A stretch of 8,356 nt of DNA from Planctomycetota bacterium (GTDB lineage: Bacteria; Planctomycetota; Phycisphaerae; Sedimentisphaerales; Anaerohalosphaeraceae), in NCBI GenBank assembly GCA_021160785.1, contig JAGHBX010000028.1, positions 1 through 8,356 on the forward strand, read 5' to 3'. Each line of letters begins with the position of its first letter. The stretch's first letter is position 1. The translations under genes were made by a program, and so were the position numbers. Shown here piece by piece: positions 6,102 to 8,356 of the stretch. The notes beneath the pieces were generated by a model. The model was not told the DNA's origin, ran no database searches, and worked only from the letters and a program-made list of their open reading frames with translations.

Positions 6102-7202
6102 ATGCATGTACCTTTGCTGGATTTGAAGGCGCAGTATGGAGCGATCAGGGATGAGGTTTTGGCGGGTATCAATGAGGTTCTGGATGCACAGCGTTGTATC
6201 GGCGGGCCGAAGGTTGAGGGTCTTGAAAAGGCCGTCGCCGAAGTCAGTGGCTGCAAGTATGCCGTTGGCGTATCGAGCGGGACCGATGCGATATTGAATG
6301 CGTTGATGAGTCTTGGCGTCGGACCGGGCGATGAAGTTATTACGACGCCTTTTACGTTCTTTGCGACTGTCGGCTGTATAGCAAGAGTCTGCGCGAAGCC
6401 GATTTTTGTCGATATCGATCCGCGAACATACAATATCAATCCCGAGCTTATCGCTGCGGCGATAACCGATAAGACCAAAGCGATTATGCCGGTTCACCTT
6501 TTCGGGCAGATGGCGGATATGGATCCGATCATGGCGGTGGCGAAGAAGCATGGCGTTGCTGTTATCGAAGACGCCGCTCAATCAATCACCAGTGTCTATA
6601 AGGGCAGGAAGGCGGGGAGTATCGGGACTGCCGGTTGCTTCAGCTTTTTCCCCAGTAAGAATCTCGGCGGCATCGGCGACGGCGGAATGATTGTCACTAA
6701 CGACGCCGAACTTTATGAGCGAATGAAGGTCATGCGTAACCATGGCCAGACAGGTACTTATGAACACAAATATATCGGCGGCAATTTTCGACTGGACCCG
6801 ATCCAGGCGGTTGCGCTTTCGGTGAAGCTTCCTCATCTTGACAGTTGGTCGGCGGCACGGAGAGCTAACGCTGAGTATTATAACAACAAATTTGCAGGCA
6901 CGGTAGTTGAAACGCCTTATATCAGCCCGGATTGCGTATCGATTTATAATCAGTATGTGATTCGTGTTCCGAAACGCGATGAGGTGCTCGAGCATCTTAA
7001 AGCGAATGATATCGGCTGTGCGGTGTACTACCCCGTTTCACTGCATCTTCAGGAGTGCTTTGGATACCTGGGATATAAAGAAGGCGATTTCCCGGCGAGC
7101 GAGAAAGTATCCGGCGAAGTTCTTGCACTTCCGGTATATCCTGAACTTACCGATGAGATGAAGGACTATGTAGCGGGAAAAGTTTTATCTTTCCTTCAAT
7201 AG
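6102..7202 (+). CDS. DegT/DnrJ/EryC1/StrS sugar aminotransferase (WbpE-like)
   Basis: This 366-residue PLP enzyme of aminotransferase fold type I should transfer an amino group, usually from glutamate, to a keto-sugar nucleotide. Visible features are the PLDLKAQY start, SSGTDA (58-63) for phosphate binding, DEVITTPFTFFAT (77-89), EDAAQS (156-161) with Asp 157 for the pyridine nitrogen, and the PLP lysine Lys 186 in FFPSKNLGGIGDGGMIVTN. NHGQTGTYEHKYIGGNFRLD (213-232) and VYYPVSLHLQ also fit. The SKNLGxxGDGG block resembles WbpE and 3-amino-sugar enzymes (QdtB/FdtB), not perosamine synthase, which carries NKxxTxGEGG. The substrate is therefore more likely a 3-keto sugar than the Gmd product, but its dehydrogenase or isomerase partner is not in the window. 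ATG 6102 has only a distant purine tract (6082-6090, 11 nt away). The ubiA-like gene follows after 15 nt. Confidence 0.88.
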   Translation: MHVPLLDLKAQYGAIRDEVLAGINEVLDAQRCIGGPKVEGLEKAVAEVSGCKYAVGVSSGTDAILNALMSLGVGPGDEVITTPFTFFATVGCIARVCAKPIFVDIDPRTYNINPELIAAAITDKTKAIMPVHLFGQMADMDPIMAVAKKHGVAVIEDAAQSITSVYKGRKAGSIGTAGCFSFFPSKNLGGIGDGGMIVTNDAELYERMKVMRNHGQTGTYEHKYIGGNFRLDPIQAVALSVKLPHLDSWSAARRANAEYYNNKFAGTVVETPYISPDCVSIYNQYVIRVPKRDEVLEHLKANDIGCAVYYPVSLHLQECFGYLGYKEGDFPASEKVSGEVLALPVYPELTDEMKDYVAGKVLSFLQ

Positions 7203-7217
7203 CACATTTCAAAAAGT

Positions 7218-8129
7218 ATGCCATTAAACGAAATAATCCGGATTGCGCGTCCCGGCCATTGGGTCAAGAATATCGTTGTGCTTTTGCCCGTTGTCTTTGG
7301 TATGCAGATGGCCGAGAGAAGCGCCTGGCTCAATGCGGGCATGGCGGCGGTTGTGTTTTGTCTTGCGTCGAGTTTTAGCTACATAATAAACGATATCAGA
7401 GACAGAAGTCTCGATCGCAATCATCCCGTCAAGAAGAACCGTCCGCTGGCGTCGGGTCGGATGAGCCTGAAAGCGGCGGTCGTCGAATCACTGGTATTCG
7501 GCGTGTTGGCGCTTGTTGCGGCGTTTTCCGTGTCCGGGCTGCTGTTGTATTTCTGCATCGGGTATATTCTGCTGCAGGTCGGATACACGTGCTTTTTCAA
7601 GCAGAAGGCTCTCGTTGACGTTATATGCATTGCGATGGGTTTTGTGCTGCGCGCCGCGGCCGGCGCGGTCGCCATTCGCGTAGCCATCAGCCCGTGGCTG
7701 TTTATCTGCATGTTCACGATCTGTCTTTTCATGGGCTTCTGCAAACGCTATAACGAACTGGTGACCATTGGCGATTTGTCCCGTGCCGAGGGGCACCGCA
7801 ATACGCTGATTGCCTATACGCCCGATCTGCTCACCCACCTTATCACGATCTCGGCGGCAATCGCGGTGGTTGCGTTCCTTTTCTACGGGCTGACGGAAAC
7901 CACGATCGAGCAGTTCGGCACGAATTATTTTGTATATACGCTTCCGCTGGTTGTCTATGCGGTCTTCAGATTTGCGATGCTGTCAATGAAGGGCTCTTAC
8001 ATGGACCCGACGGATCTGATTCTTCACGACAGACCTTTCCAGGCGACGGTTATTATGTGGATGGCCTCGGCGGTGGGTATAATCCTGTGGGGCAGACAGC
8101 TTGCCGACTGGATCGGCAGGATGTATTGA
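7218..8129 (+). CDS. UbiA-family prenyltransferase, decaprenyl-phosphate phosphoribosyltransferase type
   Basis: This is a 303-residue integral membrane protein with about eight or nine hydrophobic helices. In the DPPR synthase group the enzyme moves phosphoribose from PRPP to a polyprenyl phosphate on the cytoplasmic membrane, giving a lipid-linked pentose precursor. The first Asp-rich motif is NDIRDRSLDRNHP (58-70, pattern NDxxDxxxD), followed by RPLASG. The second is YTCFFKQKALVDV (123-135). GFCKRYNEL (173-181) and the C-terminal MDPTDLILHDRPF (262-274) favour the DPPR group over quinone-biosynthesis UbiA members. The ATG 7218 lacks a Shine-Dalgarno (AAAAAG only), unlike most genes upstream. 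The setting among sugar-nucleotide genes and before a probable membrane glycosyltransferase fits lipid-linked sugar supply. The partner phosphatase and the DprE1/DprE2 epimerase enzymes are not visible here, so the final product is unknown. Confidence 0.82.
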   Translation: MPLNEIIRIARPGHWVKNIVVLLPVVFGMQMAERSAWLNAGMAAVVFCLASSFSYIINDIRDRSLDRNHPVKKNRPLASGRMSLKAAVVESLVFGVLALVAAFSVSGLLLYFCIGYILLQVGYTCFFKQKALVDVICIAMGFVLRAAAGAVAIRVAISPWLFICMFTICLFMGFCKRYNELVTIGDLSRAEGHRNTLIAYTPDLLTHLITISAAIAVVAFLFYGLTETTIEQFGTNYFVYTLPLVVYAVFRFAMLSMKGSYMDPTDLILHDRPFQATVIMWMASAVGIILWGRQLADWIGRMY

Positions 8130-8158
8130 CGGGACCGCGCACGATTACGAATCACTCG

Positions 8159-8356
8159 ATGAACGACACTCGACAAATCGCGTTTCAATATGCACTGGTT
8201 TTGATTGCGGCGATCGCACTTTATGCGATATGCTGTGCGCCCGGGGCCTTGTGGCAGGACAGCGGCCTGATTCAATACCGCATCCTGCACAATGATATCG
8301 AGGGCAAGCTGGGCTTAGCGCTTTCGCATCCGCTGTTCTACATGGCGGGTATTGCC
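8159..8356 (+). CDS. Probable membrane glycosyltransferase (GT-C/DUF2723-like), N-terminal fragment cut by window edge
   Basis: The first 66 residues are open to the window end. A hydrophobic helix (about residues 8-27, rich in Ala, Leu and Ile) is followed by APGALWQDSGLIQYR, then LGLALSHPLFYMAGIA. A first transmembrane helix ending in a W-x-DSG extracytoplasmic loop and a later HPL(F/Y) segment are the layout of DUF2723/TMEM260-like and other GT-C transferases, which use polyprenyl-phosphate sugars outside the membrane. That would suit the preceding UbiA-type gene. The start is uncertain. ATG 8159 has no Shine-Dalgarno. An in-frame TTG at 8126, overlapping the upstream TGA, has AGGA at 8118-8121 only 4 nt away and would add 11 residues. 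The family call rests on a short fragment. Confidence 0.5.
   Translation, partial: MNDTRQIAFQYALVLIAAIALYAICCAPGALWQDSGLIQYRILHNDIEGKLGLALSHPLFYMAGIA

Noticed and set aside
6102..7202. GDP-perosamine synthase identity for the aminotransferase, suggested by the nearby gmd
   Set aside because: The PLP-lysine block is SKNLGxxGDGG, typical of WbpE/QdtB-like enzymes, not the NKxxTxGEGG pattern of perosamine synthases; kept only as a possibility in the findings.

Overview
All genes in this window lie on the + strand and are tightly packed, with gaps of 58 nt or less and several 4-nt or near-4-nt junctions. It reads as one sugar-nucleotide supply operon, or two adjoining ones, from a bacterium of moderate GC. 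By eye, the plant-type glucuronokinase, the frequent TTG starts and an A/T-rich heptamer repeat would suit a polysaccharide-degrading planctomycete (Phycisphaerae-like). This is an impression from gene content and not a demonstrated placement.

Region 1 (1-3270) handles UDP-uronic acids. It holds the 3' end of a UDP-glucose 6-dehydrogenase, a GHMP kinase that closely resembles plant glucuronokinase, a GalU-type UTP:sugar-1-phosphate uridylyltransferase, and (after a 58-nt gap with a heptamer repeat and a small hairpin) a UDP-glucuronate 4-epimerase-like SDR. Together they could make UDP-glucuronate by two routes, oxidation of UDP-glucose and salvage of free glucuronate through glucuronate 1-phosphate. 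They could then convert it to UDP-galacturonate.

Region 2 (3280-6062) is the GDP-L-fucose pathway, GDP-mannose 4,6-dehydratase followed by GDP-L-fucose synthase. The pair is split by a complete HepT/MntA-type toxin-antitoxin module (HEPN RNase plus minimal nucleotidyltransferase), whose first gene starts 1 nt after the gmd stop codon.

Region 3 (6102-8356) holds a DegT/WbpE-type sugar aminotransferase, a UbiA-superfamily membrane enzyme of the decaprenyl-phosphate phosphoribosyltransferase type, and the start of a membrane protein that looks like a GT-C/DUF2723-type glycosyltransferase. This end of the operon looks aimed at lipid-linked sugars and their transfer at the membrane.

The most notable points are the bacterial glucuronokinase beside Ugd and GalU (a possible dual UDP-GlcA supply) and the toxin-antitoxin pair set between gmd and fcl. 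No RNA gene, CRISPR array, insertion sequence or convincing terminator was seen.
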